Virus record (IMG/VR): IMGVR_UViG_3300032083_001940
Span: 1 to 41,030 of that record
DNA from: a virus
Direction: 5' to 3' (one strand)
DNA length: 41,030 bases
The notes below the pieces were generated by a model. It had not been told where the DNA came from. It ran no database searches and saw only the letters and a program-made list of their open reading frames with translations. Position 1 is the first letter of the stretch, and each line of letters starts with the position of its first letter. Below, one piece after another: positions 14,109 through 21,965 of this stretch. The position numbers were made by a program, and so were the translations under genes.

Positions 14109-14441
14109 ATGAGTGTAATTAGTAAGATTGCAGTGAAGGCCCTTTACAGCGCCGTGGCTGCAATATCTCTAATCCTGGGGGGTATGGCTGGGCACGCGCT
14201 GTTTTCCTCACTAGAGGGCGTAGAAGTGGCTTCTGTGCAACCATACGGAACTGTGGTGTTCAGCGTACTGTTTGTACCACCTGCTGCTATTAGCGAGGAG
14301 AAAGAGGTGGTGATCAAGGAGTTTTGTCAAGGTCAGGGCATTACGTACTCCATGAGCAATGGGAATATTCGGTTCGTTGGCAAGAGTGCTGACTTGAAAG
14401 CTATAGCGGACTACATCTTTAACCGAACGGATTCATTATGA
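14109..14441 (+). CDS. Small single-pass membrane or secreted protein, 110 residues
   Basis: AAGGAG lies six bases before ATG 14109. The N-terminus has a hydrophobic stretch (about residues 12-32, SAVAAISLILGGMAGHALF), consistent with a membrane anchor or signal. The remainder is a small domain with one cysteine (KEFCQGQGITYSMSNGNIRF). It overlaps the next gene by four bases (ATGA). The following two genes are also membrane or exported, suggesting an envelope-directed cluster; its purpose is unknown. Confidence 0.6.
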   Translation: MSVISKIAVKALYSAVAAISLILGGMAGHALFSSLEGVEVASVQPYGTVVFSVLFVPPAAISEEKEVVIKEFCQGQGITYSMSNGNIRFVGKSADLKAIADYIFNRTDSL

Positions 14442-14863
14442 GTTTATTTAGCTTAGCAGCCATAGCCCAAGGGATCACCCAGGGCGTAGCCAACATCATC
14501 AAGTACAGAGGGGACGTACAGAAAGCTCGGCGGTTTGTTAGACGTCGGTTGATTGCACCTCGGCTGTACCAGCTACACAGGAAGGAGATAGCAGTAGAGG
14601 TAGCCAATGACATAGTAGATTATATGTTTGGATCGGGGGGAGACGCATCCATTTTGACAGGACTAGCTTGGTTTATCCTAGACAAGACGATATTTGTGGC
14701 TAAAAGACGGTTAGTGGTTGACATGATAATGCGATATGCAGTACAATTACAGACAGAGACAGTAGCTGAGTTAGATGAAGACGACCTAACTCACAAGTTC
14801 ACCAAAGGCCGGAAGCCGATGGAGAAGTTTGTCAAAAGTCTATTAACCATTGTTGGAGGATAA
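14438..14863 (+). CDS. Hypothetical membrane-associated protein, 141 residues
   Basis: Basic and helical (VQKARRFVRRRLIAPRLYQL) with one moderately hydrophobic stretch (ASILTGLAWFILDKTIFVA, about residues 73-91) that may associate with membrane. The start overlaps the preceding gene by four bases, and its stop is one base before the next start. No family recognised. Translationally coupled with its neighbours. Confidence 0.55.
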   Translation: MSLFSLAAIAQGITQGVANIIKYRGDVQKARRFVRRRLIAPRLYQLHRKEIAVEVANDIVDYMFGSGGDASILTGLAWFILDKTIFVAKRRLVVDMIMRYAVQLQTETVAELDEDDLTHKFTKGRKPMEKFVKSLLTIVGG

Positions 14864-14864
14864 A

Positions 14865-15155
14865 ATGTTTAGGTCAATTGCAGTAGCATTAATGTTGTTG
14901 GTATCACCGCTGTGTGCCGATTCCAGTGCGTTCTTGTACTACTTGGACAGGTTACCCACCGCTGAGGCTGCAGTTGACTTTGCGTCTGCTGTAGCAGCGG
15001 CACCGGAAGTGGGAGTAGAGGTAGTTAGTACGGGTCCCACGTTTAACGGTAAACGCATGGAGTTCCTGTTCGCTGGAGATCGTAAGGGTATTATTCTTAT
15101 CAAGACAGCCCTCATTAAAGCTGGTCACAGTCGTGATATCCAGGAGCTTAAGTAA
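14865..15155 (+). CDS. Signal-peptide protein, 96 residues
   Basis: The N-terminus MFRSIAVALMLLVSPLCADS is a classic signal peptide with a possible cleavage after CA-D; the cysteine could also make it a lipoprotein candidate, but the lipobox is poor. The mature part is a small alpha/beta domain (TFNGKRMEFLFAGDRKGIIL). ATG 14865 has GGAGG five bases upstream, so it is preferred over TTG 14850. The stop overlaps the next start by one base. Periplasmic location is inferred; function unknown. Confidence 0.6.
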   Translation: MFRSIAVALMLLVSPLCADSSAFLYYLDRLPTAEAAVDFASAVAAAPEVGVEVVSTGPTFNGKRMEFLFAGDRKGIILIKTALIKAGHSRDIQELK

Positions 15156-15442
15156 TGAAGAAGCAACGAGTAGCGGAGAAGATGCACAAATCCCGAATGG
15201 ACCTACTACCCGGCAAGTCACTATTAGCAGTGGGCCGGGTCCTGGGCTACGGGGCAGGTAAGCACGGAGCGCAGTCTTGGAAGAAGTACCCCAAAGAAGC
15301 TTATTTAGGTGCAGTAGGTCGACACTGGGCCGACTTACTGGAGGGAATTGAGGTAGACGAGGAGACAGGGGAGAGTCACTGGGCCCACATCGCTGCAAGC
15401 GCCTTGTTTATGCTATGGATACACGAAGAGGGGAGCCGTTAA
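15155..15442 (+). CDS. dATP/dGTP diphosphohydrolase N-terminal-like domain protein
   Basis: A 95-residue protein with the pattern of the phage dATP/dGTP diphosphohydrolase N-terminal domain family: RMDLLPGKSLLAVGRVLGYG, then KHGAQSW, YLGAVGRHWADLLEGI, and DEETGESHWAHIAASALFML. Members are usually helical and occur in phage nucleotide-metabolism contexts; the acidic and His residues in DEETGESHWAH may bind metal. Here the domain stands alone, so catalytic activity is uncertain. It may trim the dNTP pool alongside the reductase, dUTPase and ThyX genes. No purZ-like gene was seen, so there is no evidence for a 2-aminoadenine genome. Family call is from memory of the pattern. Confidence 0.62.
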   Translation: MKKQRVAEKMHKSRMDLLPGKSLLAVGRVLGYGAGKHGAQSWKKYPKEAYLGAVGRHWADLLEGIEVDEETGESHWAHIAASALFMLWIHEEGSR

Positions 15443-15443
15443 T

Positions 15444-15578
15444 ATGGAGATAGCACTCGGTATACTGGTAGCGGCGATACTGTTCTATGGGAAGCATCAT
15501 TGCCAGGAGAAGGCATTAGCAAAGAGATACTTTAAACGGTTGCAGGAGCAGAAACGTGATGGGGAACAACAAGACTAG
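15444..15578 (+). CDS. Small single-pass membrane protein, 44 residues
   Basis: It encodes MEIALGILVAAILFYGKHHC followed by a highly charged helical tail ending QEQKRDGEQQD. A single N-terminal membrane segment with a charged cytoplasmic tail is predicted. GGGAG lies nine bases before ATG 15444. It overlaps the next small gene by 20 bases. The layout superficially resembles inner-membrane lysis accessory proteins, but it is in the early unit, so that role is not supported. Confidence 0.5.
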   Translation: MEIALGILVAAILFYGKHHCQEKALAKRYFKRLQEQKRDGEQQD

Positions 15579-15729
15579 TAAGGACAATCCGTATATTATG
15601 TACGTGACCCACCCAGAGTGGTTGGGGGAGATTGTGTGGAGAGATCCTGACATGGAATACGAAAGCTGTATAGTTATGGTACAGCGGGATAGGATGCTCG
15701 AGATCATAAATGGAACAGAGGACGAGTAA
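15559..15729 (+). CDS. Hypothetical protein, 56 residues
   Basis: It encodes MGNNKTSKDNPYIMYVTHPE and ends IINGTEDE. The reading frame begins inside the preceding gene and its stop overlaps the next ATG by one base (TAATG), a coupling that supports it being real. No motif is recognised. Confidence 0.45.
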   Translation: MGNNKTSKDNPYIMYVTHPEWLGEIVWRDPDMEYESCIVMVQRDRMLEIINGTEDE

Positions 15730-15986
15730 TGGATGGCGCAGTACTTAGTTATTGGAGGGAGGCCGTATTGAGGCTGTCTCCGGAGAACGGTGATAAAGAG
15801 GTAGAGTTTTCCCTCAGCCACGAGGTAGCTATACCTTGCGATGATGGTACGGTACAGGTAGTTAAGGTACAGGACATGTTAGAGGCTGTAGAAACAGCCC
15901 AGGATTACGTTTATATAGTAGAGGCTCTTAGTGATTTGATTGAAGAGCAATACGACGAGGAATACGATGATGAGGAGGGCTACTAA
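15729..15986 (+). CDS. Hypothetical acidic protein, 85 residues
   Basis: Its C-terminus is strongly acidic (LSDLIEEQYDEEYDDEEGY). The N-terminal part may be a small beta domain (KEVEFSLSHEVAIPCDDGTV). The start and stop each overlap neighbours by one base, so it is co-translated with the primase-helicase that follows. Acidic tails of this kind occur in phage DNA-mimic or ssDNA-binding partner proteins, but nothing here proves that. Confidence 0.55.
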   Translation: MDGAVLSYWREAVLRLSPENGDKEVEFSLSHEVAIPCDDGTVQVVKVQDMLEAVETAQDYVYIVEALSDLIEEQYDEEYDDEEGY

Positions 15987-17623
15987 TGGGCAAGTTGTTG
16001 AAAGCACACCAAGAGTGCCCTAAGTGTGGGTCTTCGGATGCTGCAGCACGCTATGACGTAGAGTCTGGACCAGATGGATTCTGCTTCTCCTGCTCTCAAG
16101 CCTTTAATTGGGATGTTGATGAGGAGGAAGAGGTCGTAATCGAGGCAGTCCCTGTGCGGATGGGGCAGATGTCAGAGATCAACGCCTTGCCTAGTCAGGC
16201 AATCCCTGATAGACTGATCAGCCAGGCTACCACTGCCAAGTACGGAGTAAAGGAGAATGGAAACAGGCGGTACTACCCCACTTATCGATCCGGGGAGCAT
16301 ATAGGGTACCGATGCAGGACTTTACCGAAGAGTTTCAAGGGCGGTCATGTTGGTGACGTGGGTGGCGTACTGGAGTTCTTTGGACAGCACTGCTGGTCTA
16401 ACGGCGGACGAGGCGATAGGCTATGCATAGTTACCGTAGGCGAAGAAGATGCAATGGCAGCTCACCAAATGAGCCGACAGCACGCAAAGAATGGACGAGG
16501 CTACTGTGCAGTGTCCTCACCCTCTGGTTGTGCAGTATTAATCAAGACCGTCAAGGCTCAGTTAGAATGGTTAGAGGGTTTTGAGAAGGTAGTGTTTGCT
16601 GTAGACCAGGAGCAGGTAGACTTAGAGAAGGCAGCGGAGGCAGCCGAGCTACTGTCCCCGGGTAAGGCAGCTATCGCTTCGTTCAGTGAGAATGATGCGT
16701 CGGACATGCTGAAGGCTGGAAAGAGTAAGGAGTTCTATCACGCTATATGGGGAGCTAAAGTATACAGTCCAGCGGGTATAGTGCCCAGTGCGGACACCTG
16801 GCAAATGCTAGAAGAGTTCAGCCTTAATAGCGTATTCCAACTACCTAAGGTTTGGGGACTCAATGAAATCCTTCCCATAATTCGTCCCGATGACCTGGTT
16901 CTTATAGCCGCGGGTACAGGGGTTGGTAAGTCCACCATGCTAAAAGAATTAGAATACCACCTACACAAGACCACTGACTATAACATTGGAGTAGTGCACC
17001 TAGAGGAGTCACTGGAGAACACGGTTATGGGCCTGGTAGGTATGGAGTTGGGTGTCAAGCTGGACGTACTGAACAAGGATTCAGTGGACCCGGAGGACAT
17101 GAAAAAGGCGTGGGAAACGATGTTCAAGGGCAATCGGTTCTACTTTGAACAGGCATTTGGTGCCATCAACGAGATGGGTATTGTAAACAAGATTAGGTAC
17201 CTCGTGAAGGGCTGTGACTGTAAGGTACTGGTGATAGACCACTTACACGCCTTGGCTAGTGAGTTTGGGGATGACGAGAACAAACACTTGCACCAACTGG
17301 TGTATAGATTAAAATCCTTGACACAGGAACTAGGATGTACTATAATATTGGCAGTACACGTAAGGAAGAGGCAGGACGGCGTGAAGGGTTACGAGGACGG
17401 AGCAGTGCCCACCCTTGACAGTATTAAGGGTAGTAGTAGTATTAAACAGGTAGCGGACGCCGCGATCTCCATTAGTAGAGGCAACATAGGGGAAGACAGC
17501 ATTACTCAATACCACTGCGTCAAGAACAGACACTACGGGAAACTAGGTCAGGGTAATAAGTTGACTTATAATCACACCACTGGTAGAATAGAGTTATACG
17601 CTGAACAAGAAGGTATAATGTAA
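15986..17623 (+). CDS. Primase-helicase (T7 gp4-like)
   Basis: A 545-residue bifunctional protein. Residues 11-36 form a four-Cys zinc finger (CPKC and CFSC) that reads template for priming. A TOPRIM-like primase core follows, with VGEEDAMAAHQM (catalytic Glu region) and VVFAVDQEQVD, where the usual DxD is DQE. From about residue 285 comes the RecA-like replicative helicase: Walker A GTGVGKST (309-316), VGVVHLEESLENT, Walker B VLVIDHLHALAS, and ILAVHVRKR followed by DSIKGSSSIKQVADA. It unwinds DNA at the fork and lays primers, like T7 gp4. It directly precedes the polymerase genes. The gene contains a consensus promoter (17318-17346). Confidence 0.93.
   Translation: MGKLLKAHQECPKCGSSDAAARYDVESGPDGFCFSCSQAFNWDVDEEEEVVIEAVPVRMGQMSEINALPSQAIPDRLISQATTAKYGVKENGNRRYYPTYRSGEHIGYRCRTLPKSFKGGHVGDVGGVLEFFGQHCWSNGGRGDRLCIVTVGEEDAMAAHQMSRQHAKNGRGYCAVSSPSGCAVLIKTVKAQLEWLEGFEKVVFAVDQEQVDLEKAAEAAELLSPGKAAIASFSENDASDMLKAGKSKEFYHAIWGAKVYSPAGIVPSADTWQMLEEFSLNSVFQLPKVWGLNEILPIIRPDDLVLIAAGTGVGKSTMLKELEYHLHKTTDYNIGVVHLEESLENTVMGLVGMELGVKLDVLNKDSVDPEDMKKAWETMFKGNRFYFEQAFGAINEMGIVNKIRYLVKGCDCKVLVIDHLHALASEFGDDENKHLHQLVYRLKSLTQELGCTIILAVHVRKRQDGVKGYEDGAVPTLDSIKGSSSIKQVADAAISISRGNIGEDSITQYHCVKNRHYGKLGQGNKLTYNHTTGRIELYAEQEGIM
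17318..17346 (+). promoter_or_regulatory. Perfect consensus sigma-70 promoter inside the primase-helicase gene
   Basis: TTGACA (17318-17323) and TATAAT (17341-17346) with a 17-base spacer, on the coding strand. It lies about 280 bases before the end of the primase-helicase gene. It would add transcription of the downstream polymerase, exonuclease, resolvase and sigma-like genes. Sequence match is direct; use in the cell is inferred. Confidence 0.6.
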
Positions 17624-17784
17624 TGAAGCAGAATAACAGCAGATGTAAACTACAACATCAGATTTGGCATAGGGGTAGTGTAGTGCTTAGTGCTACCGAA
17701 GCCGCAGCCTTGGTAAGGTTATTAAAGAGTAGTAGGTCGTTTGGTATGTTAATGAATCACTTTAAAGAACTTAGGAACTCATAA
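17623..17784 (+). CDS. Hypothetical basic protein, 53 residues
   Basis: It encodes MKQNNSRCKLQHQIWHRGSV and then a helical part (TEAAALVRLLKSSRSFGMLM). The start overlaps the primase-helicase stop by one base (TAATG), and the stop overlaps the polymerase start by one base. Basic charge hints at nucleic-acid binding, but no family is recognised. Confidence 0.5.
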   Translation: MKQNNSRCKLQHQIWHRGSVVLSATEAAALVRLLKSSRSFGMLMNHFKELRNS

Positions 17785-19532
17785 TGGGAACGTTATACAT
17801 TGACTTTGAGACAGTTGACTATGGCATCCAAGCCGGACTGGGCCCCGGGTTTCCATCCGGTGATGTATTAATCCTGGGGGCAGCTATGAAGGTTGACGAT
17901 GGCCCCACCACTTACTCGGACTGTTTAGCTGAGCCGACCGCTTATGAGTTGATCGTAGACATGTTGAGGCAGCACGACACTTGGGTGGCCCACAACGCTG
18001 CGTATGAATGTCAGGCGGCCCGCATGATGGGAGTCACCGCAGAAGAGATGAAGAGTAAGACTATTTACTGTACCATGGTAGGCGGTAAGTTAGAAGATAA
18101 CCTCCTTAAGTCCTACAGCTTGGATGCTCTAGCTCAGAAGTTTCTAGGTACAGGTAAGTTGACAGACACCATGGCTGAAGAAGCCATTAACCTGGGCTTA
18201 ATAAAGCCCTTGAAGAGTTATTATAATGCGAACCCCGGGACTAAGGCGCACCAAGCAGCAGTATCTCGGGTAAAGAATGATCTCTGGCCCCAATTAGGCC
18301 GACTACAGGCAGCTAGTGGGATCGTAGCGGAGTATGCTATCCGAGACGTGAACTTATGTGCAGACCTCCATAAACGCTTTTTAAGCGCCCTGGGCGAAGA
18401 ATATAAGTTCTTCAGTAGATTGGTACCTGTGACGGTAGAAATGCGCATGAAGGGCCTTAGAATTGATTTAAACGGCACTCGTGAGCTGAAGCACAAGCTG
18501 ACACTGGACTTAGTACGGGCTGAGCGAGAGTTATGGGATACGGGTATAGTCTTTAACTATGAATCAGTCCCAGCCGTGAATGAATGGGCAGAGAGCCTAG
18601 GGTACCCGCCCGTAGAGGACCTAAAGGGAAAGCCTGGTTATGGAAAGAACTGGATACAGGCTAACCGCGGGGACCACAGGGTACAGAAGTTTGAGAACTG
18701 TAAGGCCATTAGTAAGGCTATCTCGTTCTGTGAATCCTTTCTTAAGTACGCAAAGGGTGATAGGTTACACCCGGAGATGAACATAATGGAAGCCAGGACG
18801 GGAAGGTTCAGCAGTAAGAACCCTAACATTCAGCAGGTTCCCGCCAGGGATCCCGAGCTAGGTCCGGCTTTTAGGTCGCTCTTCCTACCAGAAGAAGGGG
18901 ACATACTGTACGTAGCTGACTTTAGCTCACAGGAGCCGAGGTTGCAGGTACACTACGCGGAGCTGATAGGGGATGCATCTGGTGTAGAGTTGGCGGAAGC
19001 CTTTCGGGAGAACCCCACCTTAGATCTACACAGTAGGGTAGCCGCTATGGCGGAGATATCTAGGCCACACGCTAAGACCGTTAACCTGGGATTAAGTTAC
19101 GGCATGGGTATAACTAAACTAGCGGCCACACTGGGGGTTACAGAGGCCCAGGCTAAGGCTGTGAAGAGGAAGTATACTAAAGGAGCAGGTTACTTAGCCG
19201 CCCTTAACAAGTACGCCCAGAACGCCAGTAGCCAGAAGGGGTACATCAAGACCTTACTGGGCAGGAGATCAGGGGTTGAGCCGGGCTTCGAGTACAAAGC
19301 GTTGAACAAGTTGATTCAAGGCGGGGCATTCGATCAGACTGCGGCCGCTATGATAAAAGCATATGATGAGTATGGGCTGGTACCGTTGGCTTGTATTCAT
19401 GACGAACTATTGTTTAGTGGGCCGCCGGGCCTAGAAGAGGTTATCAAGACGATCATGGAGACAGCGGTACAATTACAAGTCCCATCACATACGGATGTTG
19501 GGATAGGATATAACTGGGCGCAAGCCAAATAA
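17784..19532 (+). CDS. polA: Family A DNA polymerase with 3'-5' exonuclease
   Basis: A 582-residue replicative polymerase. The proofreading exonuclease begins at residue 7 with DFET (Asp7, Glu9); DTWVAHNAAYE and later YAIRDVNLCADLH are the other exonuclease motifs. The polymerase domain shows TGRFSSKNPNIQQVPAR, motif A VADFSSQEPRL (about 376), motif B RPHAKTVNLGLSYGMG (427-442) and motif C ACIHDELLF. The residue equivalent to E. coli Pol I Phe762 is Leu435. There is no 5'-3' exonuclease domain in the chain; a separate exonuclease gene follows. Like other phage Pol A proteins it probably works with the primase-helicase. The gene starts by overlapping the previous stop by one base. Confidence 0.95.
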   Translation: MGTLYIDFETVDYGIQAGLGPGFPSGDVLILGAAMKVDDGPTTYSDCLAEPTAYELIVDMLRQHDTWVAHNAAYECQAARMMGVTAEEMKSKTIYCTMVGGKLEDNLLKSYSLDALAQKFLGTGKLTDTMAEEAINLGLIKPLKSYYNANPGTKAHQAAVSRVKNDLWPQLGRLQAASGIVAEYAIRDVNLCADLHKRFLSALGEEYKFFSRLVPVTVEMRMKGLRIDLNGTRELKHKLTLDLVRAERELWDTGIVFNYESVPAVNEWAESLGYPPVEDLKGKPGYGKNWIQANRGDHRVQKFENCKAISKAISFCESFLKYAKGDRLHPEMNIMEARTGRFSSKNPNIQQVPARDPELGPAFRSLFLPEEGDILYVADFSSQEPRLQVHYAELIGDASGVELAEAFRENPTLDLHSRVAAMAEISRPHAKTVNLGLSYGMGITKLAATLGVTEAQAKAVKRKYTKGAGYLAALNKYAQNASSQKGYIKTLLGRRSGVEPGFEYKALNKLIQGGAFDQTAAAMIKAYDEYGLVPLACIHDELLFSGPPGLEEVIKTIMETAVQLQVPSHTDVGIGYNWAQAK

Positions 19533-19551
19533 CAACACAAGGAGAATGCGG

Positions 19552-20148
19552 ATGGGCATCTTTAAAGAAGGAAACAGTGGAGGCGGAGGTTTTGAAAGAG
19601 ATCGTATGCCTGAAGGCATGTACCCAGCTCGACTAGTTCGGATCATTGGGATGGGTAAACAACTCAAGAAGAGTGAAAAGTTTGGAGACAAGGTACTAGA
19701 TCAAGTGTCGTTCTGGTTTGAGGTCCCAGGCTCGACAGTGGAGATCAATGGGGAGCAGATGCCCCGCATGGAGATGGTATGTTTGACTAACTCATTACAC
19801 GAGAAAGCTAAGCTACCCAAGTTCCTAAAGAGTATCGACCCGACGGCTAAGCTTAATGCTTCGTTCGACGAGGGATCGCTACTGGGTAAGACGGTAACCC
19901 TGGTCATCGGGGAGAAAGGGTACATCGATCAGATCATCCCGGACGTTGCGGGGATGGACCTACCTGATGCTAAGTCATCAGTATTCATCTTTGACTTTTA
20001 TGAGCCTACTAAGGAGTCTGCCTTGGCTCTTACAGAGGGAGTCGTTAAGTGGATCAGCAGGGCTACCAACTTCAGCGGCTCTAAGGCTGAGAAGATGTTT
20101 AGTCTACGTGAGGCTAAACCTGCGGTCAAGTCTGAGGGGATCATGTAA
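19552..20148 (+). CDS. Possible single-stranded DNA-binding protein
   Basis: A 198-residue protein, located between polymerase and exonuclease genes, where phages often place their ssDNA-binding protein. Features are a Gly-rich N-terminus (NSGGGGFERDRMPEG), a probable OB-like beta region (DQVSFWFEVPGSTVEINGEQ, KTVTLVIGEKGYIDQI), and a long C-terminal stretch. The acidic tail typical of many such proteins is absent (it ends AVKSEGIM). GGAG lies seven bases before ATG 19552, preferred over ATG 19546. Assignment is from context and fold-like pattern, not a diagnostic motif. Confidence 0.5.
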   Translation: MGIFKEGNSGGGGFERDRMPEGMYPARLVRIIGMGKQLKKSEKFGDKVLDQVSFWFEVPGSTVEINGEQMPRMEMVCLTNSLHEKAKLPKFLKSIDPTAKLNASFDEGSLLGKTVTLVIGEKGYIDQIIPDVAGMDLPDAKSSVFIFDFYEPTKESALALTEGVVKWISRATNFSGSKAEKMFSLREAKPAVKSEGIM

Positions 20149-20846
20149 TGATTGTCTTAATTGACGGAGATAGTATCGCTTATGCTATGGCGTACGGAGC
20201 AGACGAGGAGTCTCTACTGCATAGCAGCATCGATAAGAAGATGGCAGAGATTCTACATGAGTGCGGAAGCACGGACTATAAACTGTTCCTTGAACACTGG
20301 GAGGGGAAACACATATTCAGAGATGACATTGCTGTCACTAAACCATACAAAGGAAACAGGGCCGGCGAGAAACCGGCTCTGCTACAGGCCGCTAAAGAGT
20401 ATCTCCATAAGACGTGGAATGCGGTACTATGTACTAAAGAAGAGTCAGAAGACCAGGTAGCCATACTAGCCACTAAACACGAAGGTAACTGTATTATAGC
20501 CGCCATAGACAAGGACCTGTTGCAGGTGCCAGGCAGACATTATAACTACAACACCGGGGTTTGCTGTGTGGTTAGCAAGTATGAGGGACATTACAATCTC
20601 TTTCACCAGATCTTAACAGGGGATGCAACGGATAATATTCCGGGGTGCCCTGGGATAGGTAAGGTAAAGGCCAGTAAGTTTCTAGGCGTAGGGGGTGACC
20701 TACCAAGGTCTGTTGCCCGCTTATACAAAGAGGCGGGTTGTAGTTATGACTTCCTAGTAGAGCAGTCACGGTTGATCTACCTAAGACGTCAGGAAGGGGA
20801 GCTATTCGAGTTTCCCATAACTAGGGGGCAGTATGCCAGACTCTAG
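20148..20846 (+). CDS. 5'-3' exonuclease (FEN-type flap endonuclease)
   Basis: A 232-residue protein with the metal-binding pattern of the PIN/FEN family: VLIDGDSIAY at the start, KEESEDQVAILA, IAAIDKDLLQVPG, and the helix-hairpin-helix region GDATDNIPGCPGIGKVKA. It removes RNA primers and 5' flaps, or resects ends during recombination. It complements the polymerase next to it, which lacks this domain. Start and stop overlap neighbours (TAATG at the start; 14 bases at the end). Confidence 0.9.
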   Translation: MIVLIDGDSIAYAMAYGADEESLLHSSIDKKMAEILHECGSTDYKLFLEHWEGKHIFRDDIAVTKPYKGNRAGEKPALLQAAKEYLHKTWNAVLCTKEESEDQVAILATKHEGNCIIAAIDKDLLQVPGRHYNYNTGVCCVVSKYEGHYNLFHQILTGDATDNIPGCPGIGKVKASKFLGVGGDLPRSVARLYKEAGCSYDFLVEQSRLIYLRRQEGELFEFPITRGQYARL

Positions 20847-21237
20847 AGAAGAAAAGAATAGGAAGCAGCGGGAGTATCGGATTAGGGTTAACAACGTCAT
20901 CACTAAGCGGTACGAGAAGACCAGGAGGGGTTTTCTAATGCGAGTCTACTGTAACTTAGAGGCTCGAGTAACTGGAGTTCAGCCGAGAAGCTACACCGCC
21001 TGTGGAAATAGGGAGCTGCTGGGTAGAGAGGAGTTCTACGCCTGGTCCCTTGATCACCCGGACTTCCAGCATCTGTTTGGAGAATGGGAGGCCAGTGAGT
21101 ACGACAAGTCGCTTACTCCCTGCCTAGATCGTATACATTATGAGCATGATTACACTGTACTTAACCTACAGTGGGTAACCGTTGCGGAGCACCGAGACAG
21201 AGTAAATGCTTGGCAACATCACGGAAGGATTATTTAA
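20833..21237 (+). CDS. HNH-like endonuclease, putative
   Basis: A 134-residue protein. The C-terminal half has LTPCLDRIHYEHDYTVLNLQ followed by WVTVAEHRDR, which resembles the P-S-x-D-R-I-x-x-x-x-G-Y-x-x-x-N-x-x-W-V pattern of phage HNH-family nucleases. The N-terminus is strongly basic (KNRKQREYRIRVNNVITKRY), suiting DNA binding. It could be a free-standing homing-type nuclease or a recombination nuclease; no catalytic His-Asn-His set can be confirmed by eye. AGGGGG precedes ATG 20833. Confidence 0.55.
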   Translation: MPDSREEKNRKQREYRIRVNNVITKRYEKTRRGFLMRVYCNLEARVTGVQPRSYTACGNRELLGREEFYAWSLDHPDFQHLFGEWEASEYDKSLTPCLDRIHYEHDYTVLNLQWVTVAEHRDRVNAWQHHGRII

Positions 21238-21965
21238 TGGAACAGTGGCATGATTCTAAAGAGAAAATACTGGTGATAGGGGATACACAAGCCCCCTTCC
21301 AGCACAAAGACTGTCTTGCTTTCTTGAAGGCAATGAAGAAGAAGTACCGACCCACCAAGATAGTACACATAGGTGACTTAACAGATAGTTACCATTTAGG
21401 GGCATGGGCCAAAGACCCGGATGCCTTGAGTCAGAGCGATGAGATTGCACAGATGCTGACCTTCAATAAGGAGATCGCTAAGATCTTCCCGAAGGTATCC
21501 ATTCTGATATCCAACCACGACCTGAGACTCAAGAGATCAGCACAGAGGGCCATGATCCACAGCCACTTCCTTAAGGAATACAATGAGTGGATGGGGCTAC
21601 CAAAGGGTTGGGTCTTTCACGAAGAGCTGGACATAGATGGCATCTACTTCCACCACGGAGACGTAACGGGAGCAGGAGCTGGAGGAGCTAACGCAGGTAT
21701 CAGTAGAGCCCTGAACATGGGCGGACCCTGTGTGTTTGGTCACCACCACACCTTTAGTGAGGTACGGTATGTAGCTACACCCAAGCAGCTGATGTGGTCT
21801 ATGTTTGTAGGCTCATTAGTGGATCACAAAAAGGTTGGGTTTGCATACGCTAAGCGTCACCTGCGTAAGTCTATCATGTCATCCGGTATTATACTTAACG
21901 GTAAGCCTACTATTGAGCCTATGGTGTTGGACGAGAACGGTGATTGGATAGGGAGGTTACTATAA
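21237..21965 (+). CDS. Metallophosphoesterase
   Basis: A 242-residue calcineurin-type phosphoesterase with the ordered metal motifs: LVIGDTQAPFQH, HIGDLTDSYHL, ISNHDLRLKR (in place of GNHD), FHHGDVTGA and FGHHHTFS. Such phage proteins act as phosphatases or nucleases with two metal ions; the replication-gene neighbours (exonuclease, RuvC-like) suggest DNA processing. ATG 21237 overlaps the preceding stop by one base and has GGAAGG upstream; the longer GTG frame start at 21171 is rejected. The substrate cannot be told. Confidence 0.85.
   Translation: MEQWHDSKEKILVIGDTQAPFQHKDCLAFLKAMKKKYRPTKIVHIGDLTDSYHLGAWAKDPDALSQSDEIAQMLTFNKEIAKIFPKVSILISNHDLRLKRSAQRAMIHSHFLKEYNEWMGLPKGWVFHEELDIDGIYFHHGDVTGAGAGGANAGISRALNMGGPCVFGHHHTFSEVRYVATPKQLMWSMFVGSLVDHKKVGFAYAKRHLRKSIMSSGIILNGKPTIEPMVLDENGDWIGRLL

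Noticed and set aside
14654-14680. TTGACA in an early gene as a further promoter
   Set aside because: The nearest -10-like box (TATCCT) is only 14 bases away and poor; spacing is too short.
15155-15442. 2-aminoadenine (Z-genome) system
   Set aside because: A dATP/dGTP diphosphohydrolase-like domain and family A polymerase are present, but no purZ-like adenylosuccinate synthetase was seen.
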